NCBI GenBank assembly: GCA_017549335.1
Contig: JAFYVB010000030.1
Span: 1-64,000, forward strand
Direction: 5' to 3'
Length of the DNA stretch: 64,000 nucleotides
Source of the DNA: Clostridia bacterium
GTDB taxonomy: Bacteria; Bacillota; Clostridia; Christensenellales; Aristaeellaceae
Shown here: positions 7,343 through 16,186 of the stretch, one piece after another
How positions within the stretch are numbered: the first letter of the stretch is position 1
Layout: each line of letters starts with the position of its first letter
Program-made: the position numbers and the translations under genes
The notes under the pieces: generated by a model
What the model saw: the letters and a program-made list of their open reading frames with translations, nothing else
The model's database searches: none
What the model was told of the DNA's origin: nothing

Positions 7343-8074
7343 TTAAAATTCGATATTCGGCTTGGTGCTGGGCAGCTTTCTGCCGTACTTTCCGTAGCGG
7401 ATCTCTTTGATATAGCTTTGCTGCATGGGCAGGTCGGGGGCGTTTTCGGCGTCGCGGACGGCCTGCTCGTTATCATAGGGCAAGGTTACAAAGGTAATAT
7501 CAAAGGGCGTAGGGGAAGGGCCGTCTTCGCCCTGCAGGATGGCATACTGCACGGCGGGAACGCCAAGCGCGTTGCCCACGCTGCCGACGTTGAAAAGCAG
7601 CCCGGGGAAACTGAGAGAGCGATAGCCGGGACGGTGCACGTCGGCATAGCCCACCACGTCAAAATCCGGCTCGAAAAGCCAGCGAAGATTGTCCGACGTA
7701 TCGCGGGTGGACTGCAGCTCCTTCATGATTGGTCTGCCGTGCAAAAGGCGGATGCGTTTGCCGGAGAGCGTAAAGTGATGCTCCAGCGGCAACTCACCCA
7801 GCTTTTGCATACGCTGATCGCCCAGTTGGTCATAATAAAACTGATCGTTCTTTGCAAAATGCCTGCGGGCGATGCCTTCGTCCCAGTTTCCGCGCAGAAC
7901 GACGCTGCAGTGGGCCATGACCCAGTCAAAGGTCTCGGCGGAATGGGGGCCTTTGCCCACCAGATCGCCCAGACACCAGATCTCATTAAGTCCGCGGCAG
8001 GCCAGATCCTTCTCCAGCGTCATGGTGGCGGGAAGGTTGCCGTGGAGATCTGCGATCAGCGCGATGCGGCGCAT
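7343..8074 (-). CDS. Metallophosphoesterase (YfcE/calcineurin-like)
   Basis: 243 residues from the ATG at 8074, which overlaps the TGA of the upstream gene (TGATG). A longer in-frame reading upstream would overlap that gene and is not favoured. Metal-site motifs are visible: DLHGN near the N terminus, GDLVGKGP, GNWDE and LLHGRP. The usual closing GHTH is replaced by a GYADVH segment, so one metal ligand may be missing or shifted. Family members hydrolyse phosphodiesters, but the substrate here is unknown. It is probably cotranscribed with the amidotransferase-like gene. Confidence 0.85.
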   Translation of the reverse strand: MRRIALIADLHGNLPATMTLEKDLACRGLNEIWCLGDLVGKGPHSAETFDWVMAHCSVVLRGNWDEGIARRHFAKNDQFYYDQLGDQRMQKLGELPLEHHFTLSGKRIRLLHGRPIMKELQSTRDTSDNLRWLFEPDFDVVGYADVHRPGYRSLSFPGLLFNVGSVGNALGVPAVQYAILQGEDGPSPTPFDITFVTLPYDNEQAVRDAENAPDLPMQQSYIKEIRYGKYGRKLPSTKPNIEF

Positions 8075-8775
8075 CAGCGGGAGGCCTCTTTGATAAGCCA
8101 GTTGAAGATACCGCGCTGGGGCAGGAAGCGGTCTTCCAGCGATTCGGGGTGCCACTGCACGCAGATCATGGGATAGCCGTTGGTGAATTCCATGGCCTCA
8201 ATGGTGCCGTCGGGAGCAAAAGCGGTGGCTTTCAGATCACGGCCCAGCGCCTTGACCGCCTGATGATGGCGGGAGTTCACGGGCACGGCGTCCAGTCCCA
8301 GCGCTTCGCGCAGAAGAGAACCTTCCTTGACCTCGACCGTATGCACGCAGTCGCGGGGCGTATCATAGCAGGGATGCTTCAGGTCGGGCTTATACTGCGT
8401 GGCAATATCCTGATAAAGGGAGCCGCCCATCAGACAGTTCATGATCTGCATGCCGCGGCAGATGCCCAGAATGGGCAATTTGCGTTCCATGGCGTAGCGG
8501 ATGTGCCACGCTTCCTGCAGATCGCGCAAAGGTGCGGTTTCGCCGCAGACGGGCAATTTTTCTTCATTGTACAGATGGGGCGAAACGTCGCTGCCGCCGG
8601 AGAGGAGCAGCGCATCGGCCTTCTGGATGATGCTGCGGGCTACGTCCTCGCTGTCGGTCAGGGGCATGAGGACGGGGGAGCCGCCGGCGCGGATGACGGC
8701 GTCCAGATAGTCATTGTTGATCATAATGCGGTTCTTTTCATCATCCCATGCGGGCGTAATGGCAATTACAGGCAT
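8074..8775 (-). CDS. Gamma-glutamyl-GABA hydrolase-like class I glutamine amidotransferase
   Basis: 233 residues, the usual length for the peptidase C26/PuuD-like family, which cleaves gamma-glutamyl amides such as gamma-glutamyl-GABA. The nucleophile motif GICRGMQIMN, the early LLLSGGSDVSP loop and the QWHPE catalytic His-Glu pair are all intact. GGAGG precedes the ATG and a strong promoter lies 31 nt upstream. It is translationally coupled to the phosphoesterase through a 1-nt overlap. The exact substrate cannot be read from the sequence. Confidence 0.9.
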   Translation of the reverse strand: MPVIAITPAWDDEKNRIMINNDYLDAVIRAGGSPVLMPLTDSEDVARSIIQKADALLLSGGSDVSPHLYNEEKLPVCGETAPLRDLQEAWHIRYAMERKLPILGICRGMQIMNCLMGGSLYQDIATQYKPDLKHPCYDTPRDCVHTVEVKEGSLLREALGLDAVPVNSRHHQAVKALGRDLKATAFAPDGTIEAMEFTNGYPMICVQWHPESLEDRFLPQRGIFNWLIKEASR

Positions 8776-8805
8776 AGTTACCTCCGAAGATATCTAAGTA
8801 TCGGT

Positions 8806-8834
8806 ATTATACCATCTTGCGGGAAAAATGCCAA
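8806..8834 (-). promoter_or_regulatory. Promoter of the amidotransferase-like/phosphoesterase pair
   Basis: Minus-strand -35 TTGGCA (8834-8829), 17-nt spacer, -10 TATAAT (8811-8806) with extended TGG. Confidence 0.85.
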
Positions 8835-8882
8835 TAGATTGGAAGAGAAAGAAAAAAATATCCGGCAAAAAGGCGCGAATCA

Positions 8883-8911
8883 TTGAAAAATAAAGAAAAT
8901 CATGGTAAAAT
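8883..8911 (+). promoter_or_regulatory. Promoter of argS operon
   Basis: -35 TTGAAA (8883-8888), 17-nt spacer, -10 TAAAAT (8906-8911) with extended TGG, divergent from the preceding promoter. Confidence 0.75.
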
Positions 8912-8946
8912 GACCTGCGCATTATATGCACATGGAGGAAAGAACG

Positions 8947-10653
8947 ATGGAAATTAAGCAACTGATTGCACAGGCTGTGGCTGAAACGGTTGATAAAGTG
9001 TATCCCGGCATCGATACCGGTCTTGATTATGAGGCGCTGCTGGAAGTGCCCCCGGACAGCAAAATGGGCGATTTCGCCTTCCCTTGCTTCCGTTTGTCCA
9101 AATCTCTGCGCATGGGCCCGCCCATGATCGCCGGCAAGCTGGCCGAAAATTTTGATAAGCCCGAGCTGTGCTCTGCGCAGGCTGTGGGCGGCTATCTTAA
9201 TTTTTTCCTGAACCGCGGCAACTTTGCCCGCGATATTCTGTCTGCCGTGATGGCTGCGCCCGAAAAGTGGGGCGGCGGCAAGGACGGCGAGGGCAAGACG
9301 GTTTGTCTTGACTATTCCAGCATCAACATCGCCAAGCGTTTCCATATCGGTCATCTGTCCACCACGATGATCGGTAATTCCCTGCGCCGCATTTACGATT
9401 TCCTGGGCTGGAAAACGGTGTCCATCAACCATCTGGGCGACTGGGGTACCCAGTTCGGCAAGATGATCTGCGCCTACAAAAAGTGGGGCGTGAAGGAAGA
9501 TGTGGAAAAGGGCGGCGTGGACGAAATGGTTCGTCTGTACGTCAAGTTCCACGATGAAGCCAAGCAGGATCCTACCCTTGACGACGAGGGCCGCGCCTGG
9601 TTCAAGAAGATCGAGGACGGCGATCCTGAGGCGCTGGAGGTATTCAACTGGTTCAAGGAAGTTACCCTGCGCGACGCCATGAAGGTGTATGAAACCCTGG
9701 GCGTTTCCTTTGACAGCTATGCCGGCGAAAGTTTCTATAACGATAAGATGGGCCGCGTCATCGACGAGCTGACCGAAAAGGGCATTCTGGTGGAGAGCGA
9801 CGGAGCCAAGGTGGTCAATCTTGAAGATTACAAGATGCCGCCCTGCATCATCGTCAAGTCTGACGGCGCTACCATTTACGCCACCCGCGATCTGGCGGCG
9901 ATGCTCTACCGCAAGGATACCTATAACTTTGACAAGTGCCTGTACGTGGTAGCCTACCAGCAGGACCTGCATTTCCGCCAGTGCTTCAAGACCATCGAAC
10001 TGATGGGTCATGAGTGGGCGAAGGATCTGGAGCATGTTGCCTTCGGTATGGTTTCCTACGAAGGCCAGACCCTCTCCACCCGTGAAGGCCGCGTGGTGTA
10101 TCTGGAGGATCTGCTGCAGCGCGCTCAGGAAAAGGCGCTGGATATCATTAACGAAAAATCTCCCAACCTTGAAAACAAGGAAGACGTGGCCCGTCAGGTG
10201 GGTATCGGCGCGGTGGTGTACTCCACGCTGCAGAACAACCGCATCAAGGATATCGACTTCTGGTGGGATCGCGCGCTGAACTTTGAGGGCGACACAGGCC
10301 CCTACGTGCAGTATACCTATACCCGCTGCTGCTCTGTCATGCGCAAGGCGGGGGATATGACCGCTGCGCCCGATTACAATGCGCTGTGCGACGATGAAGC
10401 GCAGCATATCCTGCGTCTGCTGGCCCGCTTCCCCGAGGACGTGCGCGCCGCCTGCAAGACCAACGAGCCCTTTATGATCACCCGCGCCGTGACGGAAATC
10501 GCCAAGGCGTACAACAAATTCTATTACGAGCACCGCATTCTGGACGGCGAAGCCGGCGAGCAGGCTGCCCGTGTTCAGCTGACGGAGGCTGTGCGCAACG
10601 TGATCAAGACCGGCCTGTTCCTCATCGGTATGGAAGCGCCCGAGCGTATGTAA
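8947..10653 (+). CDS. argS: Arginyl-tRNA synthetase
   Basis: 568 residues. A class I aminoacyl-tRNA synthetase that charges tRNA-Arg. The N-terminal additional domain is followed by the HIGH motif (FHIGHLST, about residue 138) preceded by DYSSINIAK. The C-terminal anticodon domain ends ...MEAPERM, as in this family. The ATG at 8947 is preferred over an in-frame ATG 21 nt upstream because GGAGGAAAG lies 4 nt before it and the upstream ATG would sit on that ribosome site. It begins a likely operon with dapF and dapL. Confidence 0.97.
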   Translation: MEIKQLIAQAVAETVDKVYPGIDTGLDYEALLEVPPDSKMGDFAFPCFRLSKSLRMGPPMIAGKLAENFDKPELCSAQAVGGYLNFFLNRGNFARDILSAVMAAPEKWGGGKDGEGKTVCLDYSSINIAKRFHIGHLSTTMIGNSLRRIYDFLGWKTVSINHLGDWGTQFGKMICAYKKWGVKEDVEKGGVDEMVRLYVKFHDEAKQDPTLDDEGRAWFKKIEDGDPEALEVFNWFKEVTLRDAMKVYETLGVSFDSYAGESFYNDKMGRVIDELTEKGILVESDGAKVVNLEDYKMPPCIIVKSDGATIYATRDLAAMLYRKDTYNFDKCLYVVAYQQDLHFRQCFKTIELMGHEWAKDLEHVAFGMVSYEGQTLSTREGRVVYLEDLLQRAQEKALDIINEKSPNLENKEDVARQVGIGAVVYSTLQNNRIKDIDFWWDRALNFEGDTGPYVQYTYTRCCSVMRKAGDMTAAPDYNALCDDEAQHILRLLARFPEDVRAACKTNEPFMITRAVTEIAKAYNKFYYEHRILDGEAGEQAARVQLTEAVRNVIKTGLFLIGMEAPERM

Positions 10654-10716
10654 CCGCCCGGCTTTGCGCAACATACAATGACACGAAGGCCTGAAAGCGA
10701 AGAAAAGAGGGATTTC

Positions 10717-11550
10717 ATGCGCTTTACGAAAATGCACGGCATCGGTAACGATTATCTGTTTATCAACTGCTTTGAGGAGTACGTGCCCGATCCGTCGCGT
10801 CTTGCGCTGCAGATGTGCCGGGAGCATACGGGAGTCGGTGCGGACGGCATTGTTTTGATCGAGCCGGGCGAAAGCTCTCCCTTTGCCATGCGCATTTTCA
10901 ACCGCGACGGCAGCGAAGCCGAGATGTGCGGCAATGCCGTGCGCTGCATCGGCAAATATGTTTACGAACGCGGTCTGACCGGCGAAACGGAATTTACGCT
11001 GGGCACAAAGAGCGGACTGCGCGAAGTGAAGCTGAATGTGATGGACGGCAAGGTTGTGGAAGTGACGGTAGACATGGGTACGCCCGTGCTGGAGCCTGAA
11101 AAGATCCCCGTTCATCTCTCGGGAGAAATGGTTTTGCGCCATCGCCTGCAGCTGATGGGGCAGATGTGGTTTATCACCTGCGTTTCCATGGGCAATCCCC
11201 ATTGCGTTACCTTTGTCCGGGATCCCGAAGTGCTGGATCTTCCGGCCATCGGCCCCATGTTTGAGCATCATCCCTTGTTCCCGCGCCGTGCCAATGTGGA
11301 ATTTGTCCGCGTGATCAGCCGTAATATACTGCAGATGCGCGTGTGGGAGCGGGGCAGCGGCGAAACGCTGGCCTGCGGCACCGGCGCGTGCGCTGCGCTG
11401 GTGGCTGCCGTTCTGTGCGGTCACAGCGATCGTACGGTGCAGATGAAGCTGGCGGGCGGCAACCTGACCATCAACTGGAATGCCGATGACAACCACGTGT
11501 ACCAGACCGGTCCTGCCGCTTTCGTCTTTGACGGCGAATGGAACGAATAA
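10717..11550 (+). CDS. dapF: Diaminopimelate epimerase
   Basis: 277 residues. It converts LL- to meso-diaminopimelate for peptidoglycan and lysine. Both catalytic cysteines are present, in EMCGNAVRC and LACGTGACAA, and the N terminus MRFTKMHGIGNDY is the family standard. The start at 10717 was chosen on that basis and on AAAGAGGG upstream, although the frame is open further back. It lies between argS and dapL, so the last two steps to meso-DAP are adjacent. Confidence 0.96.
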   Translation: MRFTKMHGIGNDYLFINCFEEYVPDPSRLALQMCREHTGVGADGIVLIEPGESSPFAMRIFNRDGSEAEMCGNAVRCIGKYVYERGLTGETEFTLGTKSGLREVKLNVMDGKVVEVTVDMGTPVLEPEKIPVHLSGEMVLRHRLQLMGQMWFITCVSMGNPHCVTFVRDPEVLDLPAIGPMFEHHPLFPRRANVEFVRVISRNILQMRVWERGSGETLACGTGACAALVAAVLCGHSDRTVQMKLAGGNLTINWNADDNHVYQTGPAAFVFDGEWNE

Positions 11551-11582
11551 TCTGTCTGAATCCGATGGGAGGAAAATGATTC

Positions 11583-12788
11583 ATGCCGGCGCTTAATCCA
11601 TATCTTGCGTCCATGCCCTCGGGATATCTGTTCCGGGAAGTGGCGCAGCGCATTGCCGCGTATGAACAAAAGAATAAAGATCAGCACGTGCTCAGCCTGG
11701 GGATCGGCGACGTTACCCGTCCGCTGCCCAAGGTCGCGGGACGGGCGATGGCGGATGCTGCCCTTGAAATGTGTACGCCCGAAGGGTTTCGCGGCTACAG
11801 CCCTGATTTCGGCTATCCTTTTTTGATCGATGCGATCATCAAAAACCTTTATGAAGTGCGGGGCGTGAAGCTGCGGCAGGAGGAAGTGTTTGTTTCCGAC
11901 GGCGCCAAGACCGATACCTCGGGCCTTCAGGAGCTGCTTTCCGGTGAAGCGCGCATTGCTGTCATGGATCCGGTGTATCCCGTTTACATCGATACCAATG
12001 CCATGGCTGGCCGTGCGGGCGAATACAGAAACGGCCTGTGGTCGCAGATTGAGTATCTGCCCTGTACGGCGGAAAACGGTTTTGCGCCGCTGATGCCCAA
12101 CCACTATGTGGATGCGCTGTATCTGTGCTTTCCCAATAATCCCACGGGCGCGGCGCTTTCCAGAAAGGAACTGCAAAGGTATGTGGACTGGGCGCTGCAG
12201 AACGGCTCGCTGATCATTTATGATGCTGCCTACAGCGCGTTCATTCATTCGCCGGACATTCCTCACAGCATTTACGAGTGTGAGGGCGCCAAGGCCTGCG
12301 CCATCGAGTGCGGTTCCTTTTCAAAATTGGCAGGCTTTACAGGCGTTCGCTGCGGATACACCGTCGTGCCCAAGGAACTGCTGGGCGGCACGCTCAACGA
12401 TATGTGGCGGCGGCGTCTCAGCGCCAAGCACAACGGCGTTTCCTATCCCGTGCAAAGGGCGGCAGAGGCAGTGCTGACGGCGGCGGGAAAAGCGGAATGC
12501 ATGGAAAATATCGCCTATTACATGAACAATGCCCGCATCATCCGCGAAGGACTGAAGGATGCCGGGCTTACCGTATACGGCGGCATGGATGCGCCTTATG
12601 TGTGGATGCGTACGCCCCGTAATATGAGCGGCTGGGATTTCTTTGACCTGCTGCTTGAACGCGCACAGGTGGCGGGAACCCCCGGCGAGGGCTTCGGCCC
12701 CAGCGGCGCAGGATATTTCCGCCTGACTGCCTTTGGCAGCCTGGAGAATACCTGCGAAGCCGTGCGCCGGATCAAAGCGCTGCTCTGA
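11583..12788 (+). CDS. dapL: LL-diaminopimelate aminotransferase
   Basis: 401 residues. A PLP enzyme that makes LL-diaminopimelate directly from tetrahydrodipicolinate, bypassing acylated intermediates. The PLP lysine lies in SFSKLAGFTGVRCGY, and FPNNPTG and SLGIGDVTRPL match the DapL subgroup rather than general aspartate aminotransferases. It follows dapF by 32 nt with a GGAGG-type site. Together with the DAP-type MurE further along, this shows meso-DAP peptidoglycan. Confidence 0.95.
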   Translation: MPALNPYLASMPSGYLFREVAQRIAAYEQKNKDQHVLSLGIGDVTRPLPKVAGRAMADAALEMCTPEGFRGYSPDFGYPFLIDAIIKNLYEVRGVKLRQEEVFVSDGAKTDTSGLQELLSGEARIAVMDPVYPVYIDTNAMAGRAGEYRNGLWSQIEYLPCTAENGFAPLMPNHYVDALYLCFPNNPTGAALSRKELQRYVDWALQNGSLIIYDAAYSAFIHSPDIPHSIYECEGAKACAIECGSFSKLAGFTGVRCGYTVVPKELLGGTLNDMWRRRLSAKHNGVSYPVQRAAEAVLTAAGKAECMENIAYYMNNARIIREGLKDAGLTVYGGMDAPYVWMRTPRNMSGWDFFDLLLERAQVAGTPGEGFGPSGAGYFRLTAFGSLENTCEAVRRIKALL

Positions 12789-12916
12789 TCGGACGAAAAT
12801 CATAAAAAATCACTGAAATAGAGGAAAAAGTTGCAATATCCTCTTCCTTTCCGTCCGTAACTGTGATAAAATGACAAAAGGTGTTTGCCTGTATTATGTT
12901 TTCTGGGAGGAAAAGC

Positions 12917-13981
12917 ATGGACCGTACCGAAAGACTGATCAAAAAGCTGCCGGAGCAAACGGCTGCGCTGATCCATAATCCCAGCAACATTTTCTATCTG
13001 AGCGGTTACACCGGAGAAGGGCTTTTGCTGGTGGCCCGCGGCCTGAAGGCTGTGATTACCGACTTCCGCTACGTGGAAGCGGCTGAAAAGCAGTGCCCCG
13101 GTTTTGAAGTCCATGCCATCAGTGCCGGCGTCAGTCATGTGAAGCTGGCGGGCAATCTGCTGGAAAAGCACGGCATCGGCAATCTCCTGTACGAAGACAA
13201 CGTCGTCACCGTTCGTGCGCTGCGCGACATGGAAAAGGCCATGCCCGAAAACATGACCTACGCGCCCTTGAATTATGCGGTGGAAGCGCTGCGTACCGTC
13301 AAGGATGCGGAAGAACTCAAAGCCATCCGGCACGCCTGCGATATCACCTGTCAGGCCTTTGAGTACATCTGCGGTTATATCAAAGAAGGCATGACCGAGC
13401 GTCAGGTGCAGCTGGCTCTGGATTACAAAATGCTGGAGCTGGGCGCCCAGGGAATGGCCTTTGATACCATCGTCGCCTCCGGCGAAAACGGCTCTCTGCC
13501 CCATGCCGTACCGGGGGACCGCGTTCTGCGCAAAGGCGATCTGATCACCATGGACTACGGCGCCAAGGTGGACGGCTACTGCTCGGACATGACGCGCACC
13601 GTGGCGCTGGGCGAACCCTCGGACAAGCTTCGGGAGATCTACAACATCGTTCTTCGTGCGCAGGAAACGGCGCAGGCAGCGCTGGCTCCCGGCAAGGTTT
13701 GCAGCGATATGGACAAGATCGCCCGGGATATCATTGCCGATGCGGGCTACGGAGAATGCTTCGGCCACAGCCTCGGTCACGGCGTGGGTATCGATATCCA
13801 TGAAGAACCGAGATTGTCTTCCCGCTCGACGGATGTTCTCGCCCCCGGCCACATCGTGACCGTGGAGCCCGGCATTTACGTTCCCGGTCTTGGCGGCGTC
13901 CGCATCGAAAACACCTGTGTCATCACCGAAACCGGTTATGAAGCACTGTGCAGTGCATCCAAGGAACTGCGCATTCTGTAA
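12917..13981 (+). CDS. M24B Xaa-Pro peptidase
   Basis: 354 residues from the ATG at 12917, preceded by GGGAGGAAAA; an earlier in-frame ATG is not favoured. It has a creatinase-type N-terminal domain and a C-terminal pita-bread metalloprotease domain. The dinuclear metal ligands are visible: two Asp in MDYGAKVDGYCSDMTRT, His in GHSLGHGVGIDIHE and Glu in VEPGIYV and GVRIEN. It removes N-terminal residues before proline in the cytoplasm. The adjacency to efp, 49 nt downstream, is common in Bacillota. A weak -10 (TGATAAAAT, 12864-12872) lies upstream, but no convincing -35. Confidence 0.93.
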   Translation: MDRTERLIKKLPEQTAALIHNPSNIFYLSGYTGEGLLLVARGLKAVITDFRYVEAAEKQCPGFEVHAISAGVSHVKLAGNLLEKHGIGNLLYEDNVVTVRALRDMEKAMPENMTYAPLNYAVEALRTVKDAEELKAIRHACDITCQAFEYICGYIKEGMTERQVQLALDYKMLELGAQGMAFDTIVASGENGSLPHAVPGDRVLRKGDLITMDYGAKVDGYCSDMTRTVALGEPSDKLREIYNIVLRAQETAQAALAPGKVCSDMDKIARDIIADAGYGECFGHSLGHGVGIDIHEEPRLSSRSTDVLAPGHIVTVEPGIYVPGLGGVRIENTCVITETGYEALCSASKELRIL

Positions 13982-14030
13982 TGTGCAGCCTTTTGCAACA
14001 TACAATACAAAACATTGGAGGAATTGAACA

Positions 14031-14588
14031 ATGATTACTGCTGGCGATTTCAAAAAAGGCATTACCGTTGAATGGGACGGCGGCGTGTGGACGATCGTTG
14101 ACTTCCAGCACGTTAAGCCCGGCAAGGGCGCGGCTTTCGTCCGTACCAAGATCAAGAATATCATGACCGGCGCTGTGGTTGAACGCTCCTTCAACCCCAC
14201 CGACAAGATGCCCAAGGCCATCATCGAGACCAAGGAAATGGAATACCTGTACAACGACGGCGAGCTGTACTACTTCATGGATCCCGAAACCTATGAGCAG
14301 ATGCCCCTGAACTACAGCCAGGTGGAAGAAGCCATTCAGTTCGTGAAGGAAAACACCAACGTGCAGATTCGCTTCTTCAAGGGCAGCGCTTTCTCCGTTG
14401 AAGCTCCCAACTTCGTTGAGCTGGAAGTCACCCAGACCGAGCCCGGCTTCAAGGGCGACACCGCCACCAACAACTTCAAGCCCGCTACTCTGGAAACCGG
14501 CTACGAACTGCAGGTTCCCCTGTTCATCAATATCGGCGACAAGATCAAGATCGATACCCGTTCGGGCGAATACCTCTCCCGCGCGTAA
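14031..14588 (+). CDS. efp: Translation elongation factor P
   Basis: 185 residues, standard length. EF-P relieves ribosome stalling at polyproline stretches. The KOW-like N-terminal domain carries the loop [10 protein letters not shown] with the tip lysine at position 32. The two OB domains follow, ending in the conserved [17 protein letters not shown] segment. TTGGAGG lies upstream of the ATG. I see no lysine-modification genes (epmA/B/C, ymfI) in the window. It sits between the Xaa-Pro peptidase and the CD1247-like protein. Confidence 0.97.
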   Translation: MITAGDFKKGITVEWDGGVWTIVDFQHVKPGKGAAFVRTKIKNIMTGAVVERSFNPTDKMPKAIIETKEMEYLYNDGELYYFMDPETYEQMPLNYSQVEEAIQFVKENTNVQIRFFKGSAFSVEAPNFVELEVTQTEPGFKGDTATNNFKPATLETGYELQVPLFINIGDKIKIDTRSGEYLSRA

Positions 14589-14611
14589 TCTCTTGAATAA
14601 AAGGAGTTATT

Positions 14612-15049
14612 ATGAGCAATATCAATGATCGCGTAGCATACCTCAGAGGCCTTGCGGATGGCATGAAGCTGACCGACGAAACCAACGAAGGCAAGCTCCT
14701 GCTCAAAATGCTCGAAGTGCTCACCGACATGGCCGATGAGCTGACCGCTCTGCGCAACGATTACGAAGAGCTGGACGAATACGTTGAGTCCATCGACGAT
14801 GATCTGGCCGACATGGAAGAAACCCTCTTTGGCGACGAAGAGGATGACGAAGAAGGCTGCGGCGGCTGCTGCGGCTGCCATTGCGGCGATGACGACGATG
14901 ATGACGATCAGCTCGTTGAGTATGCCTGCCCTCACTGCGGCAACGAAGTGACCTTTGAGATCGACGGTTTCGATTTTGAAGAAGAAAATCTTTGCCCCGC
15001 CTGCGGCAAGCCCCTGTTCCCCGATGACGAGGAAGAGGACGAAGAGTAA
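14612..15049 (+). CDS. Acidic CD1247-like protein with internal Cys cluster and zinc ribbon
   Basis: 145 residues, strongly acidic. Residues 1-75 are helical (RVAYLRGLADGMKL...) and resemble the CD1247 N-terminal domain of Clostridia. A compact CGGCCGCHC cluster, flanked by DEEDDEE and seven Asp, follows at about residues 85-105. The C-terminal part has CPHC...CPAC, a four-Cys zinc ribbon. The function is unknown. It follows efp by 23 nt with an AAGGAG site and ends in a strong terminator, so it is likely cotranscribed with efp. Confidence 0.85.
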   Translation: MSNINDRVAYLRGLADGMKLTDETNEGKLLLKMLEVLTDMADELTALRNDYEELDEYVESIDDDLADMEETLFGDEEDDEEGCGGCCGCHCGDDDDDDDQLVEYACPHCGNEVTFEIDGFDFEEENLCPACGKPLFPDDEEEDEE

Positions 15050-15062
15050 TCAGACAAAAGAT

Positions 15063-15093
15063 AAGACCGCTCAGGTTTGAGCGGTCTTTCTTT
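15063..15093 (+). terminator. Intrinsic terminator after efp operon
   Basis: An 11-bp stem AAGACCGCTCA (15063-15073) with its complement (15078-15088), GGTT loop, and TCTTT tail. Confidence 0.88.
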
Positions 15094-15114
15094 ATCGGAA
15101 AGGAGCGGAAAACG

Positions 15115-15873
15115 ATGGCAGCGTATCTTCACGAATACGCCAAGCCCTTCTTTTTGGAAGGCGGCAGCCATGCGGTGCTGATGACCCACGGTTTTACGGG
15201 TTCGCCTTCGCATATGCGGCCCATCGCGGAAAAACTGCACTCCGCCGGGTTTACCGTACAGGGGCTGCTTTTGCCGGGACACGGCACAAAAAAGGAGGAT
15301 ATGCTCAAAAGCACGTGGGAGGATTGGCTCGCTGCAGAGCTGAATGCCGTGCATGAGCTGAAGCAGAAATACGATCATGTGTCGGTGTGCGGATTGTCCA
15401 TGGGCGGCGTGCTGACGCTCATTGCCGCTCAGCAAACGGATGTGACAGCCTGCGTTCCCATTGCAGCGCCTGTTAAGATCGCCAATCCCTTGATCGGTTT
15501 GGCCAAGTACGCCCGGTTCGTGATGCCTGAGATCAACTGGAAATCCAGAGATGAGCAAAGCCGGTCGATGCTGATGCCGGAGTATGATCACGGCTATTCG
15601 GGGTATCCCACGAAGCGGGCCAACGATCTGCACATTTTGATGAAGAAAGCATATAAGAATCTGTATGCCATTACCTGTCCGACGCTGATTGTGCAGTCCT
15701 ATGGCGATCGGACCGTCAAGAGTGTGAGCGCGGAAATGATTTATAACGGTATTTCCGCCCAAACAAAGGAGATCCTGTGGCTCAGGGATGTACCGCACGT
15801 GTGCACCATCACCCGTGAGTATCCCCATATTGCAGAGCGGATGATCAGGCATCTGCGCGCCGCTGAGAAATAA
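15115..15873 (+). CDS. Alpha/beta hydrolase (carboxylesterase/monoacylglycerol lipase type)
   Basis: 252 residues, close to Est30-type carboxylesterases. The oxyanion region HGFTGSP, the nucleophile elbow GLSMGG (Ser about residue 94), an Asp in SYGDRTV and a His in DVPHVCTI give a complete triad. No signal peptide, so probably cytoplasmic, acting on short esters or lysolipids. AAAGGAG precedes the ATG. No promoter was assigned; it may rely on read-through past the preceding terminator. Confidence 0.9.
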   Translation: MAAYLHEYAKPFFLEGGSHAVLMTHGFTGSPSHMRPIAEKLHSAGFTVQGLLLPGHGTKKEDMLKSTWEDWLAAELNAVHELKQKYDHVSVCGLSMGGVLTLIAAQQTDVTACVPIAAPVKIANPLIGLAKYARFVMPEINWKSRDEQSRSMLMPEYDHGYSGYPTKRANDLHILMKKAYKNLYAITCPTLIVQSYGDRTVKSVSAEMIYNGISAQTKEILWLRDVPHVCTITREYPHIAERMIRHLRAAEK

Positions 15874-15933
15874 GACACACCTTCTGCGCATACCGCATAG
15901 CATGAACCATCCTGATGGAAGGGGGGAATGACT

Positions 15934-16170
15934 ATGCGGTTTTTTGACGCCATGACGCCTGCCAAAAGCGCGGAGGAAAGCGCGCTTGTGCGGGCGAAAA
16001 TGCCGACGCTTGCAAAAGGAGCGGCCCTCAAAAGCGTGTGCCGAAAGGAAAAGCTTCCCGCAGCTGTTGAGATAAAAGAAAATCCCGCCGTCAGAGCGTA
16101 TGAGGAACCGGGGGATTCCCGTGCGCTGCGGCGGGCTGCTTTCAGACATTTTCTGAAAAAGCGTTTTTGA
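15934..16170 (+). CDS. Small basic protein, unknown
   Basis: 78 residues (MRFFDAMTPAKSAEES start, basic LKKRF end). The ATG at 15934 sits 7 nt after GGAAGGGGGG; an ATG 6 nt earlier would overlap the ribosome site. It has high Ala, Lys, Glu and Arg and one Cys, and no membrane segment. I do not recognise it, and it could be spurious. The good ribosome site and a position filling the gap between two genes are its main support. Confidence 0.4.
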   Translation: MRFFDAMTPAKSAEESALVRAKMPTLAKGAALKSVCRKEKLPAAVEIKENPAVRAYEEPGDSRALRRAAFRHFLKKRF

Positions 16171-16186
16171 TGCGATACCTGTTTGT

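Noticed and set aside
8794-11496. A 900-codon open frame on the minus strand opposite argS and dapF
   Set aside because: It is antisense to two clear enzymes, shows no protein-like motif and is rich in His/Gln/Gly from mirrored codon bias. It is a shadow of the GC-rich coding strand.
10665-14007. The 11-mer CAACATACAAT present before dapF (about 10670) and before efp (about 13997)
   Set aside because: Two short copies in gaps of one region; no palindromy or promoter position supports a function, and chance is not excluded.
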